The notes below the pieces were generated by a model. It saw only the letters and a program-made list of their open reading frames with translations. It did no database searches and had not been told where the DNA came from. A stretch of DNA of 64,000 nucleotides from Clostridia bacterium (lineage in GTDB: Bacteria; Bacillota; Clostridia; UMGS1883; UMGS1540), in assembly GCA_017620205.1 (NCBI GenBank), contig JAFZQX010000040.1, forward strand, positions 1 to 64,000. Direction: 5' to 3'. This document shows, piece after piece, positions 24,683 through 34,090 of the stretch. Every line of letters starts with the position of its first letter. The stretch's first letter is position 1. A program made the position numbers and the translations under genes.

Positions 24683-24727
24683 CAATTTTTTACATTTTTT
24701 TTGAAGTTTATATATATTAATTAGAAG

Positions 24728-24758
24728 AAAGAGGCGGACTTGTGATTTCCGCCTCTTT
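24728..24758 (-). terminator. Terminator of the ydjGHI-like operon
   Basis: AAAGAGGCGGA / TCCGCCTCTTT, 11-bp perfect stem with a 9-nt loop and a T-rich end on the minus strand, 16 bp past the stop of the SPFH gene. Confidence 0.9.
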
Positions 24759-24773
24759 AAAACCTTATAGGTA

Positions 24774-26003
24774 TTACGCGTTAAACGGGTTTCCGCATTC
24801 GGGACAGAACTTCGGAGGAGTAGTCATATCCTTTGAAGTCCAGCCGCATTTTGAACATGTAAACACAGCGGGCTCGGGCTTTTTAGCTCCGCAGTTTGAG
24901 CAGAAGTTGCCCGTGTTTACATTGCCGCACCGGCATGTCCAGCCGTCTGCTGCGGGTGCCGCCGGCGCCGCGGGCTGTGCCTGTTGCTGCTGCCCTGCTA
25001 CCGTAAAGAGGTTTGCTGCAGCGTTGCCGCCTGAGTTCTGAGCCATATTCATTCCGAAGAATCCGCCCATTGCGCCCATGCCGCCTTCGTTTTTGGCCGC
25101 GCTTTGCATAGCTTCCGCGGTAGCGCCCGTCATATGAGCAGCCGCCATGTTGGGATCGCGCAGAGCAGCGTTTCTCTGGAGCTCTTTTATCATCTTTTCG
25201 TCTTCTTCGGACGCCGTAACGCTCGATACGCCGAATACAACGATTTCAAGACCTCGCAGATCTTTCCATTTTGAAGAAAGAATATCATTTAAAGTGTCGG
25301 AAAGCTCCATTGTGTGCGCGGGAAGAGCACTGTAACGGATACCCATTTCCGAAATCTTCGCGAATGCCGGCTGAAGAGCCGTTAAAAGCTCTGTTTTGAG
25401 CTGACTGTCTATTTCTTCGCGTTCGTAATCTTTTTCCACGTTGCCGCAAACGTTTGCGTAAAACAGCAATGGGTTAGTAATTTTGTAAGAATACTCACCG
25501 TGACATTTTATTGCGATATCAACGTCAAGACCTATGTTTCTGTCAACAACTCTGAAGGGAACGGGGGAAGGAGTTCCGTATTTGTTGCCGACGATTTCTT
25601 TTGTGTTGAAGAAATATACGCGCTGATCCTTGCCCGTGTCACCGCCGAACGTGAAACGTCTGCCTATCTGTTTAAACGTTTCTTTGATGTTTTCGCTGAG
25701 TTTTCCGTAGAAAAGGCTCGGCTCAGTTGATTTGTCATAAACATATTCGCCGGGCTCTGCGCAAAGGTCAACAACCTTGCCCTGCTCAACTATTATCATG
25801 CACTGACCGTCGTTTATAGCTACGATAGAGCCGTTTGAGATAATGTTGTTTTCACCCTTTTTGTTGGAGCTTCTGCCGCCTGTTCTTTTTTCGCCTTTTG
25901 AAACAAGAACGTCAGCCGATAAAGACTCACAATAAAAATACTCGCGCCATGTATCGGCCAAAACGCCACTCATAGCACCTATACCTGCTTTTAATAAACC
26001 CAT
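24774..26003 (-). CDS. SPFH-domain protein with C-terminal zinc ribbons (YdjI-like)
   Basis: 409-residue protein of the family sometimes called virion core protein, B. subtilis YdjI type. Residues ~40-290 form the SPFH/stomatin-like part (SNGSIVAINDGQCMIIVEQGKVVD, VVDRNIGLDVDIAIKCHGEYSY). A Gly/Ala/Gln-rich linker follows, then two zinc ribbons (WTCRCGNVNTGNFCSNCG and FTCSKCGWTS ... FCPECG). Last of three genes in the order ydjG-ydjH-ydjI. In B. subtilis this set lies with the PspA homologue ydjF and is linked to envelope stress; no pspA is in the window. Role here inferred from that context. Confidence 0.88.
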   Translation of the reverse strand: MGLLKAGIGAMSGVLADTWREYFYCESLSADVLVSKGEKRTGGRSSNKKGENNIISNGSIVAINDGQCMIIVEQGKVVDLCAEPGEYVYDKSTEPSLFYGKLSENIKETFKQIGRRFTFGGDTGKDQRVYFFNTKEIVGNKYGTPSPVPFRVVDRNIGLDVDIAIKCHGEYSYKITNPLLFYANVCGNVEKDYEREEIDSQLKTELLTALQPAFAKISEMGIRYSALPAHTMELSDTLNDILSSKWKDLRGLEIVVFGVSSVTASEEDEKMIKELQRNAALRDPNMAAAHMTGATAEAMQSAAKNEGGMGAMGGFFGMNMAQNSGGNAAANLFTVAGQQQQAQPAAPAAPAADGWTCRCGNVNTGNFCSNCGAKKPEPAVFTCSKCGWTSKDMTTPPKFCPECGNPFNA

Positions 26004-26074
26004 ATTAAATCCCTGCCTTTATAATAAATTTGTTTTTATTTATTTCGAAGGGGTAACCCCAAATGAAATACAGA

Positions 26075-26935
26075 CTAAAAATCTCTGCCGCCACCGGAGA
26101 AGGTATGGCCGCTTGAGGAAACTCCTCCGCCAAACGATGAGCCTCCGCCGGACGACCTCGTTTCCGTCGCACGCGGCGTTTTGGTCAGTGAACTGTAGAG
26201 GAAGTTTGCGCTCTTGTCGCTGATATTTAAGCTGTCGTTGATAAAATAGCTTGCTGCCGCCATTTCCGGCTTTATGTTCATGCTTTTTTTCTGAGAAGAT
26301 GTCTTAAATGCCGCAAGTACCAGCCCGGAAATAAGGCCCAGCCCTCCGCATTTTGCTTTTGTTCCTGAGGAAACGGGCATTTTTTTGTGCTTTAAGATAT
26401 AATCCGTGTAACCGATGTAAGCGTCAAATGCTTCGTTATAATTACCGCCTACGATATCGGGTTCCACGGCGTCATCAAGCTCATTAATAAGCTTTTCGTT
26501 ATCGTATATTTTTTCGCATTTGCCGAAAGCCAAAGTACGCCAGCCGCGATTGCCCGGTTCCATACAAAGGAAAAGAATAACGCCGCTGTAGTCATCGCCT
26601 GTGCCGTAGCCATTGAAAATAAAGAAATCCGAAGCATACATTTCTTTTGAAAGTCCGTGCGAACTGTCATCGGTAAAGATTACAAAACCCACATTATATT
26701 TATCCGCAAGTTCCTGCGCTTTTGAGGACAGCGCCTTTTCCTCTTCGGCCGTCAGAAGATTGGCGTTATCCACAACACGCGGCGGGTTTTCGGCATGGAA
26801 ATCCTGAAAAGACGCTATGTTTTCGGGATACCAGTCCGGCAAGCTGTTTATGTTTTCCGCAAGCGCCGTGCAAAACGGGATAAACAGGAAAATAAACAGC
26901 ACACAAACCGGAATGATTTTTATATGTTTGTTCAA
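26075..26935 (-). CDS. TPM-domain membrane protein (YdjH/YgcG-like)
   Basis: 286 residues. A signal/anchor segment (VCVLFIFLFIPFCTALA) leads to an extracytoplasmic TPM domain (~55-175): VVDNANLLTAEEEKALSSKAQ, YNVGFVIFTDDSS, SDFFIFNGYGTGDDYSGVILFL. A short possible second membrane segment (LGLISGLVLAAF) and a Gly/Ser-rich tail (GGGSSFGGGVSSSGH...GGGRDF), typical of YgcG proteins, complete it. Some TPM proteins have phosphatase activity and others act in complex assembly; activity here is unknown. Middle gene of the operon. Confidence 0.88.
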   Translation of the reverse strand: MNKHIKIIPVCVLFIFLFIPFCTALAENINSLPDWYPENIASFQDFHAENPPRVVDNANLLTAEEEKALSSKAQELADKYNVGFVIFTDDSSHGLSKEMYASDFFIFNGYGTGDDYSGVILFLCMEPGNRGWRTLAFGKCEKIYDNEKLINELDDAVEPDIVGGNYNEAFDAYIGYTDYILKHKKMPVSSGTKAKCGGLGLISGLVLAAFKTSSQKKSMNIKPEMAAASYFINDSLNISDKSANFLYSSLTKTPRATETRSSGGGSSFGGGVSSSGHTFSGGGRDF

Positions 26936-26949
26936 TTGGCTCTACCTCC

Positions 26950-28032
26950 TTATCTGAAAAGCCAAAAAGCGATGAGCGATACGATGGCAGCAGTAATAGC
27001 TGCGGTTTTGAAGAAATAAAACCACTTTCGCTTTTTGGATACCGGAAGTTCTCCGACCGTTTTACCTGTCTGACCGTTTACTGCAAAACGGTATTTTTTG
27101 TTGTCGTAGTTAATATTGATAAGATAAACAGGAAGCATTGCGTATTTTACGGCGGCCTGTGATATTTTCATTCTGTTTGAACGCATACTTGACGATGAAT
27201 ACGAGCTGCTTATCTGCGATGAAAATGCGTCTGTCGCGCTTTCAAGCATTCGTTTTGAGGCGCGGGGAAGACTTTTGTCGGGATTTTCGTCAAATCTGTC
27301 GGCTAAAAAGCCCGAAAGATACGAAGTGTCAAAAGGTACCATTTGAGAATAATCAAAAGGCTCAAGCGCGTCCATCAAATCGTCATCCATTTTAGTGCTT
27401 CCGTCAACGGGTACTTTTGAGAAATTCATTTTACCGTTTAGTTTTATAAGAAAATGGTCGGTTTTTGTGTAGGAATAGCGCGAATCGGTAAAAAACTTAA
27501 CGGAAGAAGCGTCAAAGTCCATTTCGCCCGCGAGCTCCGCGTCAAAAAGCCAGAACGGAACATATACACCCATGATTTTGTCCATAACCTGCTCCGAAAA
27601 AAAGTTTTTCGGCAAAAGCTTTTTGCCTTTTGCGTATTCGGCTACTTTGTCTTTAAGCCCTTTTTTGTCAATTTTAAAAGGAATTATGTAATTTGGCTTT
27701 ATACCGCCCGTAAGTCTTTCGTTTATGACAATCTCGTTGTCGCAGTAGGGGCAGTGCGTAGCGGCGGTTGTAGCGTCCGTTTGAACGGTGGCGCCGCATG
27801 ACAGGCAATTGTAAACAACGGTATTATCAAGCGTTTCACCTGTTCCGAAGGCTTCTTTATATTCGCTCCAGTCAAAACCCGTATTGGTTGCATCCGACTG
27901 AGCCAGCATCTGAAGAGCTTCTATCTTATATTGGTTTCCGCAGGCGTCGCACTTGAGTTCGCCGTCATTTGCCGAAAACTTCAGCGCTGCTCCGCAGGCG
28001 GGACATTTATATTGTATTGTTGCGTCGCCCAT
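26950..28032 (-). CDS. Zinc-ribbon membrane-associated protein (YdjG-like)
   Basis: 360 residues, first gene of the ydjGHI set. The N-terminus carries two TFIIB-type zinc ribbons (YKCPACGAALKF ... LKCDACGNQY; YNCLSCGATVQ ... HCPYCDNEI). The middle is a beta-rich region (IIPFKIDKKGLKDKVAEYAKGKKLLP, VYVPFWLFDAELAGEMDF). A single C-terminal TM (FFKTAAITAAIVSLIAFWLF) anchors it. GGAGATG lies before ATG 28032. Zinc ribbons on two of three operon proteins suggest a membrane-linked complex. Confidence 0.88.
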   Translation of the reverse strand: MGDATIQYKCPACGAALKFSANDGELKCDACGNQYKIEALQMLAQSDATNTGFDWSEYKEAFGTGETLDNTVVYNCLSCGATVQTDATTAATHCPYCDNEIVINERLTGGIKPNYIIPFKIDKKGLKDKVAEYAKGKKLLPKNFFSEQVMDKIMGVYVPFWLFDAELAGEMDFDASSVKFFTDSRYSYTKTDHFLIKLNGKMNFSKVPVDGSTKMDDDLMDALEPFDYSQMVPFDTSYLSGFLADRFDENPDKSLPRASKRMLESATDAFSSQISSSYSSSSMRSNRMKISQAAVKYAMLPVYLININYDNKKYRFAVNGQTGKTVGELPVSKKRKWFYFFKTAAITAAIVSLIAFWLFR

Positions 28033-28091
28033 GAGAAGTCATCTCCTTTTTATAGGCATTATACTCTATAATATTAAATATTACTATATAT

Positions 28092-28119
28092 ATTATAGCA
28101 TATTTTCACTAATAGTCAA
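28092..28119 (-). promoter_or_regulatory. Promoter of the ydjGHI-like operon
   Basis: On the minus strand TTGACT (28114-28119), 16-bp spacer, TATAAT (28092-28097), divergent from the tcdA promoter 30 bp away. Confidence 0.7.
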
Positions 28120-28148
28120 GAAATATATTAAGCAATTGCTTAAATGAT

Positions 28149-28176
28149 TGACAAAGGGAAAAACACGCTTTATAAT
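28149..28176 (+). promoter_or_regulatory. Promoter of tcdA-mnmA
   Basis: TTGACA (28149-28154), 16-bp spacer, TATAAT (28171-28176). The ~140-nt leader contains an AAACCGCGCA / GCGCGCAGTTT hairpin (about 28268-28293). Confidence 0.75.
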
Positions 28177-28322
28177 CATATTATATTATAAAAAAAGTGT
28201 TTTCAACACATCAACCCCCTGACCCCCAATATTGGGGGCAGATAGGAACGCTTTTATGAAACAAGCAAACCGCGCACTTTCGCGCGCAGTTTCCTATGTT
28301 ATAAAAAAAGGATGAAAGAATC

Positions 28323-29021
28323 ATGGACAATCAGTTTTCACGCCTTTCAAAACTGCTCGGAGAGGATGCAACAGAAAAACTAAAAAAAGTGCGCGTAGCG
28401 GTGTTCGGCATTGGCGGCGTTGGCGGTTATGCAGTTGAAGCTTTGGCGCGTTCGGGCGTCGGCACACTTGATTTGATAGACAACGATACCGTGGCACTGT
28501 CAAATTTAAACAGGCAGATAATAGCGCTTCACTCTACTGTCGGCAGATACAAGGCGGACGTTATGGCGGAGAGGGTAGCGGATATAAACCCCAAAGCCAA
28601 AGTAAATACTTACAAAGTGTTCTATCTTCCGGAAACGGCGGAGGAATTTGATTTTACGAAATACGATTATATAGTAGACGCGGTTGATACGGTTTCGGCT
28701 AAAATTTCTTTAGCGGAGAGAGCCTGTGCGGCAGGCGTTCCCATAATAAGCGCAATGGGCACAGGCAACAAGCTTGACGCAACGCGCCTTTGCGTTACGG
28801 ATATTAATAAAACTTCCGTTTGTCCTCTTGCCAAAGTTATGCGGTATGAGCTTCGGAAAAGAGGAATAAAGAAGCTTAAAGTCGTGTATTCTGAGGAAAT
28901 TCCGATAAAGCCGGAAGATGATCCGCGCACGCCGGGCAGCACGGCTTTTGTGCCGGGCGCGGCAGGACTTATAATTGCGGGCGAGGTTATAAAAGACATA
29001 TTGAATGGAGTAAATAAATGA
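28323..29021 (+). CDS. tcdA: tRNA threonylcarbamoyladenosine dehydratase (ThiF/E1 family)
   Basis: Cyclises t6A37 to ct6A in ANN-decoding tRNAs using ATP. The E1-like fold is clear: nucleotide-binding VAVFGIGGVGGYAVEALARSGVG (~24-45), LIDNDTVALSNLNRQIIA, DYIVDAVDTVSAK, and a late DDPRTPGSTAFVPGAAGL. 232 residues, the usual TcdA size. Its pairing with mnmA, another tRNA-modifying enzyme, supports TcdA over ThiF or MoeB; the thi operon has no ThiS. It overlaps mnmA by 4 bp. Confidence 0.9.
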   Translation: MDNQFSRLSKLLGEDATEKLKKVRVAVFGIGGVGGYAVEALARSGVGTLDLIDNDTVALSNLNRQIIALHSTVGRYKADVMAERVADINPKAKVNTYKVFYLPETAEEFDFTKYDYIVDAVDTVSAKISLAERACAAGVPIISAMGTGNKLDATRLCVTDINKTSVCPLAKVMRYELRKRGIKKLKVVYSEEIPIKPEDDPRTPGSTAFVPGAAGLIIAGEVIKDILNGVNK

Positions 29022-30043
29022 AAAAGGTACTTGTCGGAATAAGCGGCGGAGTTGACAGCGCCGTTTGCGCCGCGCTTTTAAAACGCGAAGGATATGAGGT
29101 CATCGGCGCAAATTTAAAAATGTGGAATGAAAGTGAAACTGCGGATAAGGACGCGGAAAAAGTGGCAGATATGCTCGGGATAGGCTGCATAAAAGTTGAC
29201 TGCTCGGAACGCTTTAAAAAATACGTTGTCGACTATTTTATAGATGAATATTTAAAAGGCAGAACGCCCAATCCCTGCGTGCGCTGCAACAGATTTTTAA
29301 AACTGCGCGCTCTGTGCGATGCGGCGGATGAGCGCGGCATAGATTTCGTCGCTACGGGGCATTATGCAAGGGTTGTCCGCGAAAACGGCAGCGTAATGCT
29401 TCAGAAAGCGCTTCATGCGCAGAAAGACCAAAGCTATTTTCTTTATGACATAGGCGAAGATATTTTGAATAAGCTTATATTGCCGCTTGGGGCGTATGAG
29501 AAAAAGGATATAAGACTTTTGGCTGAGCAGTTTGGCATACCGGTTGCGCAAAAGCCAGACAGTCAGGAAATATGCTTCCTCCCGGACGGCGACATAAGCT
29601 CATTTATTAAAAGACATGCAGAGAATTTGCCGCCGCGCGGAGACATTTTGTTTCAGGACGGAATAAAGTGCGGCAGACATGACGGCATCTATAATTATAC
29701 AATAGGGCAGAGAAAGGGTCTCGGCGCTTTCGGCAGACCCGTGTTTGTCCGTGATATAGACGCGGAGAACAATACAGTAACAATAGGTGACGACCTCTTC
29801 AGCGGCGGTCTATACACAGAAAACTTTACAAATACAAGCGGCATACAGTTTGAAGATAATATGAAGGTTACGGTTAAAATACGCTCCCGTGCAAGAGAAG
29901 CGGAAGCCACGCTAAAACGGTGCGGCAAAGGCGTTTATGTTAAGTTTTCCGAGCCGCAGCGCGCCGTAACGCCGGGGCAGAGCGCTGTGTTTTACATAGG
30001 CGATACCGTTTTCGGCGGCGGAATTATCCGAAAAAGAGATTAA
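29018..30043 (+). CDS. mnmA: tRNA-specific 2-thiouridylase
   Basis: Adds sulfur to U34 of tRNA-Lys, Glu and Gln, using ATP and a persulfide donor. PP-loop GISGGVDSAV at the N-terminus, the first catalytic cysteine in TPNPCVRCNRFLK (~90), KDQSYFLYDI, the second cysteine in SQEICFLPDGD (~187), and the C-terminal GQRKGLGAFGRP plus beta-barrel. 341 residues, slightly short of the usual 355-370 but with all motifs. The start overlaps tcdA. Confidence 0.95.
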   Translation: MKKVLVGISGGVDSAVCAALLKREGYEVIGANLKMWNESETADKDAEKVADMLGIGCIKVDCSERFKKYVVDYFIDEYLKGRTPNPCVRCNRFLKLRALCDAADERGIDFVATGHYARVVRENGSVMLQKALHAQKDQSYFLYDIGEDILNKLILPLGAYEKKDIRLLAEQFGIPVAQKPDSQEICFLPDGDISSFIKRHAENLPPRGDILFQDGIKCGRHDGIYNYTIGQRKGLGAFGRPVFVRDIDAENNTVTIGDDLFSGGLYTENFTNTSGIQFEDNMKVTVKIRSRAREAEATLKRCGKGVYVKFSEPQRAVTPGQSAVFYIGDTVFGGGIIRKRD

Positions 30044-30051
30044 CAAAATAG

Positions 30052-30080
30052 TTGCATTTTGTTTTTGTTTGTGATAAAAT
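30052..30080 (+). promoter_or_regulatory. Promoter of the XRE-cupin / acyl-CoA ligase operon
   Basis: TTGCAT (30052-30057), 17-bp spacer, TAAAAT (30075-30080), 55 bp before the chosen GTG start. Confidence 0.6.
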
Positions 30081-30134
30081 AAATAGAAAATTTAAAAATT
30101 GCCTTTTAATTTCAGGGCGGAAAGGTGGATTTCA

Positions 30135-30689
30135 GTGAGTGAAGATATCAAAAAGATAGCTATGCGTTTGCGCGAAATGCGTGAAATCAAAGGTAAAACG
30201 ACAGAAGAAATGGCAGAGCGTCTCGGTATCACCAATGAAGAATATCTTGAATATGAAAGCGGAGCCGTCGATATGCCCATAAGTTTTTTATCTGAGGTTG
30301 CGGAATACTTCGAAATGCAGGTCTATGAGCTTTTAAGCGGCGATGAGCCTCATCTTAAAGTATACCAGCACGTAAAAAACGGAAAGGGCCTGAAAATAGA
30401 AAGAAGCAAGCAGTATAATTATCAGCATCTTGCTTATAATTTTGCAAATAACAGAGTTTTGCCGCTTTTGGTGACGGTGGATCCTTTGGAAGAGGGTCAG
30501 GAAATACACACCAATACGCATATGGGGCAGGAATTTGACTATTGCCTCAGCGGCAGAACATTAATTCATATAAACGGCAAGGACGTTATTTTGGAGGAAG
30601 GCGACAGTATCTATTATAACTCCAATTATCCGCACGGTATGGCGGCGCTTGACGGTAAGCCTTCAAAACTCCTTGTTATCGTAATTTAG
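30135..30689 (+). CDS. XRE-family regulator with C-terminal cupin domain
   Basis: 184 residues: an HTH_3 domain (KKIAMRLREMREIKGKTTEEMAERLGITNEEYLEYESG) and a cupin sensor (HTNTHMGQEFDYCLSGRTLIHINGKDVILEEGDSIYYNSNYPHGMAAL). The GTG at 30135 is preferred over the ATG at 30099 because AAAGGTGG ends six nt before it. Placed 15 bp before an acyl-CoA ligase gene, a pairing common in Clostridia, so it probably senses a related carboxylate or acyl compound and controls this operon. Ligand unknown. Confidence 0.88.
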   Translation: MSEDIKKIAMRLREMREIKGKTTEEMAERLGITNEEYLEYESGAVDMPISFLSEVAEYFEMQVYELLSGDEPHLKVYQHVKNGKGLKIERSKQYNYQHLAYNFANNRVLPLLVTVDPLEEGQEIHTNTHMGQEFDYCLSGRTLIHINGKDVILEEGDSIYYNSNYPHGMAALDGKPSKLLVIVI

Positions 30690-30704
30690 GAGAAGTGATA
30701 CAAA

Positions 30705-32393
30705 GTGGATATAGTTTCAAGATACATAAATAGGGATAAGTTTGATTCCTATGAAGATTTTAAGCAGAATTTCAAAATAAATATTCCGGAGGATTTTAAC
30801 TTCGGGTTTGACGTTGTTGACGAGTGGGCAAAAATAGAGCCCGATAAAAAAGCGCTCGTTTGGTGCAATGATGACGGAGATAAAAAAACAATAACTTTTT
30901 CGGAAATGAAAAAGCTGTCAAACCAGACAGTAAACTTTTTAAAGTCGCTCGGCATAAAAAAGGGCGACCATATTCTTGTTATGCTTCGCCGTCATTATGA
31001 GTATTGGATTTGCGCCGTTGCGCTTCACAAGCTCGGTGCCGTTCTGGTTCCGGCAACAAGCCAGCTCAAAGCGAAGGATATAACATACAGAGCACAGGCG
31101 GCAAACGTAACCGCCGTAATAGCCGCTGATGACAGAGACCTTGTAGCTGCTATTGACGAGGCCGCTAAAAAGTGCCCCTTTATGAAATATAAAATAATGT
31201 GCGGCAAATTCAGAGACACCGAGGGCTGGATTCCTTTCGGAGAAAACATAAAGAAGCATTCAGACGTTTTTGAAAGACCCACGGGCGAGGACGCAACACA
31301 TAATGAAGACATGATGATTATGTATTTTACGTCCGGCACAACGGGTTATCCGAAAATGGCTTGGCATTGCTACACATATCCATTGGGACATATCATAACC
31401 GCCAAATTCTGGCAAAACGTTGAAAACAACAAGCTGCATATGACGGTTGCGGAAACAGGCTGGGCAAAGACGTCGTGGGGCAGAATTTACGGTCAGTGGA
31501 TCTGCGGCGCATGTATTTTCGTTTACGATTACAGCTCGCGCTTTACGCCTACCGATTTACTCAAGAAAATTGAAGAGTACAGAATAACAACTTTCTGCGC
31601 TCCGCCTACTATTTTGCGTTTTCTTATAAGAGAAGATCTTACAAAATACGATTTAAGCAGTCTCCATTACTGCACAACGGCAGGCGAAGCATTAAACGCG
31701 GAAATATTCAATAAGTTTTATGAAGGCACGGGTATAAAAATACGCGAAGGCTTCGGTCAGACGGAAACAGTCGTAGCGCTTGCAAACTTTCCGTGGATAG
31801 AACCCCGTCCGGGTTCGCTCGGAAAGCCCTCGCCGGGTTATGAAGTTCATCTTTTAAACGACGACGGTGAGGACTGCGAAGAAGGTCAGGCAGGCAAAAT
31901 AGCCTTCAGAACAGAGGAAATGATGCCCTACGGTCTTTTCAGAGGTTACTATAATGACGAAGAAAAGACAGAGGAGTGCTGGCATGACGGATATTATTAT
32001 CCGGGCGACATCGCATGGTGCGATGAGGACGGCTACTACTGGTATGTCGGACGTTCCGATGATATGATAAAAAGCTCAGGCTACAGAATAGGGCCTTTTG
32101 AGGTTGAAAGTGCTTTGATGGAGCATCCGTCGGTTCTTGAATGTGCCGTAACGGCTCTGCCCGATGACATAAGAGTTCAGATAGTTAAAGCAACAATAGT
32201 TTTAAATAAAGGTTACGAACCCTCCGAAGAGCTTATAAAAGAGCTTCAGGAACACGTAAAGAAAACAACTGCTCCTTATAAATATCCGAGAGTTGTTGAG
32301 TTTACAGAGTCGCTTCCCAAGACAGCAAGCGGAAAAATAATGAGAACCGTTATACGCGATAACGATTTGCGCAAAAGAGGGCTCATCAGATAG
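30705..32393 (+). CDS. AMP-forming acyl-CoA synthetase
   Basis: 562-residue ANL-family enzyme that adenylates a carboxylic acid and transfers it to CoA. Motifs: MMIMYFTSGTTGYPK (P-loop, ~205), REGFGQTETVVAL (~345), GYYWYVGRSDDMIKSSGYRIGPFEVE (hinge region, ~445), and the catalytic lysine in LPKTASGKIMRTVIRDND. It is closest in look to medium-chain acyl-CoA or acetyl-CoA synthetase-like proteins; the substrate is not determined. GTG start with GGAG upstream. Confidence 0.9.
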   Translation: MDIVSRYINRDKFDSYEDFKQNFKINIPEDFNFGFDVVDEWAKIEPDKKALVWCNDDGDKKTITFSEMKKLSNQTVNFLKSLGIKKGDHILVMLRRHYEYWICAVALHKLGAVLVPATSQLKAKDITYRAQAANVTAVIAADDRDLVAAIDEAAKKCPFMKYKIMCGKFRDTEGWIPFGENIKKHSDVFERPTGEDATHNEDMMIMYFTSGTTGYPKMAWHCYTYPLGHIITAKFWQNVENNKLHMTVAETGWAKTSWGRIYGQWICGACIFVYDYSSRFTPTDLLKKIEEYRITTFCAPPTILRFLIREDLTKYDLSSLHYCTTAGEALNAEIFNKFYEGTGIKIREGFGQTETVVALANFPWIEPRPGSLGKPSPGYEVHLLNDDGEDCEEGQAGKIAFRTEEMMPYGLFRGYYNDEEKTEECWHDGYYYPGDIAWCDEDGYYWYVGRSDDMIKSSGYRIGPFEVESALMEHPSVLECAVTALPDDIRVQIVKATIVLNKGYEPSEELIKELQEHVKKTTAPYKYPRVVEFTESLPKTASGKIMRTVIRDNDLRKRGLIR

Positions 32394-32423
32394 TATTTCA
32401 TTATTGAGATTGAGGCGATTTAT

Positions 32424-33581
32424 ATGACTGATTTTATAATCAAACGCATTTTAAAGAATAATGATACAAAGGCTCCCGAAACAAGAAAAAAAGCAGGCTT
32501 CATCGGGAGCCTTTTCGGCATCTTATTAAACGCTTTGCTTTTTGTAATTAAATTTCTCGTCGGCACGCTTATTAAGAGTGTTTCCGTAATTGCGGACGCT
32601 TTTAATAACCTTTCGGACATGGGGTCGTCTGCCGTAACGCTTTTGGGGTTTAAACTTGGTGATCGCCCTGCTGACGATAAGCACCCGTTCGGTCACGGGA
32701 GAATAGAATACCTTTCGGGACTTTTTGTATCCGTTATGATAATTGTCGCGGGTTTTGAGCTTGCGAAAACGTCTGTTGAAAAGATAATACATCCCGAAGA
32801 AGCCGCATTTTCACTTGTGCCGTTTTTGCTTTTGGTTTTAACCATACCCGTTAAGCTTTATCTTGCGTCGTTTAATAAAAAACTCGGTAAAAAGGTAAAT
32901 TCCTCTGCTATGGAAGCGGCTGCCGCGGACAGCAGAAACGACGTGCTTATTACAACCGCAACTCTCATTTCAACGCTCGCGGTAAAATTTACGGGCATTT
33001 ACGCAATAGACGGCTATATAGGTTTACTTGTTGCGCTGTTTGTTATGTGGTCGGGAATATCGATAGCGAGAGAAACGCTGTCTCCGCTGCTCGGTCAGGT
33101 GCCTGACGAAGAGCTTATAGATAAAATATCAAGCGTTATTCTCTCGGGCGAAAACGTCTGCGGAATACACGATATTATAGTACATAATTACGGCCCGGAC
33201 AGATACTTCGCGTCGGCGCATGCGGAAATTCCCGCGGACTGTGATATCTTAAAGGTGCACGATGAAATTGACAATCTGGAGCACAAAATAAAAACAGAGA
33301 TGGGCGTTCATATAACTATTCATATGGATCCTGTTGAAACAAACAATGAATACGTTATGTCGCTTAAAAGAAAGATGTCTGAAATAATAAGCGGAATAGA
33401 TACGGAGCTTACCTTCCACGATTTCCGCGTTGTTTCGGGAGAAACGCACACGAATCTGATTTTTGACGTTGTTGTGCCAAATAAATATAAACTCAGCGAT
33501 GAAGAGATTAAAGAGAAGATAGACAAAGAGCTTGAAGAAAATCTGTTCACGGTAATTGAGTTTGACAGAAAGTTTACTTAA
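32424..33581 (+). CDS. Cation diffusion facilitator family transporter
   Basis: 385-residue metal/proton antiporter. About six TM helices in the first ~215 residues, with the metal-site pattern SVIADAFNNLSDMGSSAV, DDKHPFGHGRIEYLSGL and AAAADSRNDVL, then the cytoplasmic CDF dimerisation domain (GIHDIIVHNYGPDRYFASAHAEIP) and an extra ~70-residue tail. Exports divalent metals such as Mn, Zn or Fe; the asparagine at the first site is seen in several groups, so the metal is left open. Confidence 0.92.
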   Translation: MTDFIIKRILKNNDTKAPETRKKAGFIGSLFGILLNALLFVIKFLVGTLIKSVSVIADAFNNLSDMGSSAVTLLGFKLGDRPADDKHPFGHGRIEYLSGLFVSVMIIVAGFELAKTSVEKIIHPEEAAFSLVPFLLLVLTIPVKLYLASFNKKLGKKVNSSAMEAAAADSRNDVLITTATLISTLAVKFTGIYAIDGYIGLLVALFVMWSGISIARETLSPLLGQVPDEELIDKISSVILSGENVCGIHDIIVHNYGPDRYFASAHAEIPADCDILKVHDEIDNLEHKIKTEMGVHITIHMDPVETNNEYVMSLKRKMSEIISGIDTELTFHDFRVVSGETHTNLIFDVVVPNKYKLSDEEIKEKIDKELEENLFTVIEFDRKFT

Positions 33582-33594
33582 AGGAGACTTAGTA

Positions 33595-34077
33595 ATGAGT
33601 AAAACACTTGTTGCGTATTTCAGCGCAAGCGGCGTTACGGAAAAGGCTGCAGAAATGCTTTCAAAAACGCTGGGCTCCGATATTTATAAAATAGAGCCCA
33701 AGGTGCCTTATACTGCGGCGGATTTAAATTGGCAAGACTCAAAGTCGCGAAGTTCTTTGGAAATGAAGGATAAATCTTTCCGCCCCGAAATAGTAGATAC
33801 AAACGCCGATATAGAAAACTATGATACGGTTTTTCTCGGCTTTCCGATATGGTGGTACACCGCGCCGCGGGCAGTAAATACTTTCCTTGAAAAATACGAT
33901 TTTTCGGGAAAGACAATCATTCTGTTTGCTACATCGGGCGGAAGCGGCTTTTGCAGCAGCAGGGAGGATCTTAAAAAGAGCGCGTCCGATGCGGCCAAGA
34001 TAAAAGAAGGCAAGCTGTTTCGCGGTACGGTAAAAGAAGAAGAACTTAAAGAGTGGATTAAAACACTAAATATATAA
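33595..34077 (+). CDS. Flavodoxin-like protein
   Basis: 160-residue FMN-binding flavodoxin of the Flavodoxin_4 type: TLVAYFSASGVTEKAAEML (phosphate loop), NYDTVFLGFPIWWYTAPRAVNTFLEKYDFSGKTIILFATSGGSGF, with the variant phosphate-binding loop SASGVTEKA. The ATG at 33595 has AAGGAGA upstream. Likely an electron carrier or quinone/flavin reductase. In a run of co-directional genes with the transporter before and HAD phosphatases after. Confidence 0.88.
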   Translation: MSKTLVAYFSASGVTEKAAEMLSKTLGSDIYKIEPKVPYTAADLNWQDSKSRSSLEMKDKSFRPEIVDTNADIENYDTVFLGFPIWWYTAPRAVNTFLEKYDFSGKTIILFATSGGSGFCSSREDLKKSASDAAKIKEGKLFRGTVKEEELKEWIKTLNI

Positions 34078-34090
34078 ACGGAGTTGAACA

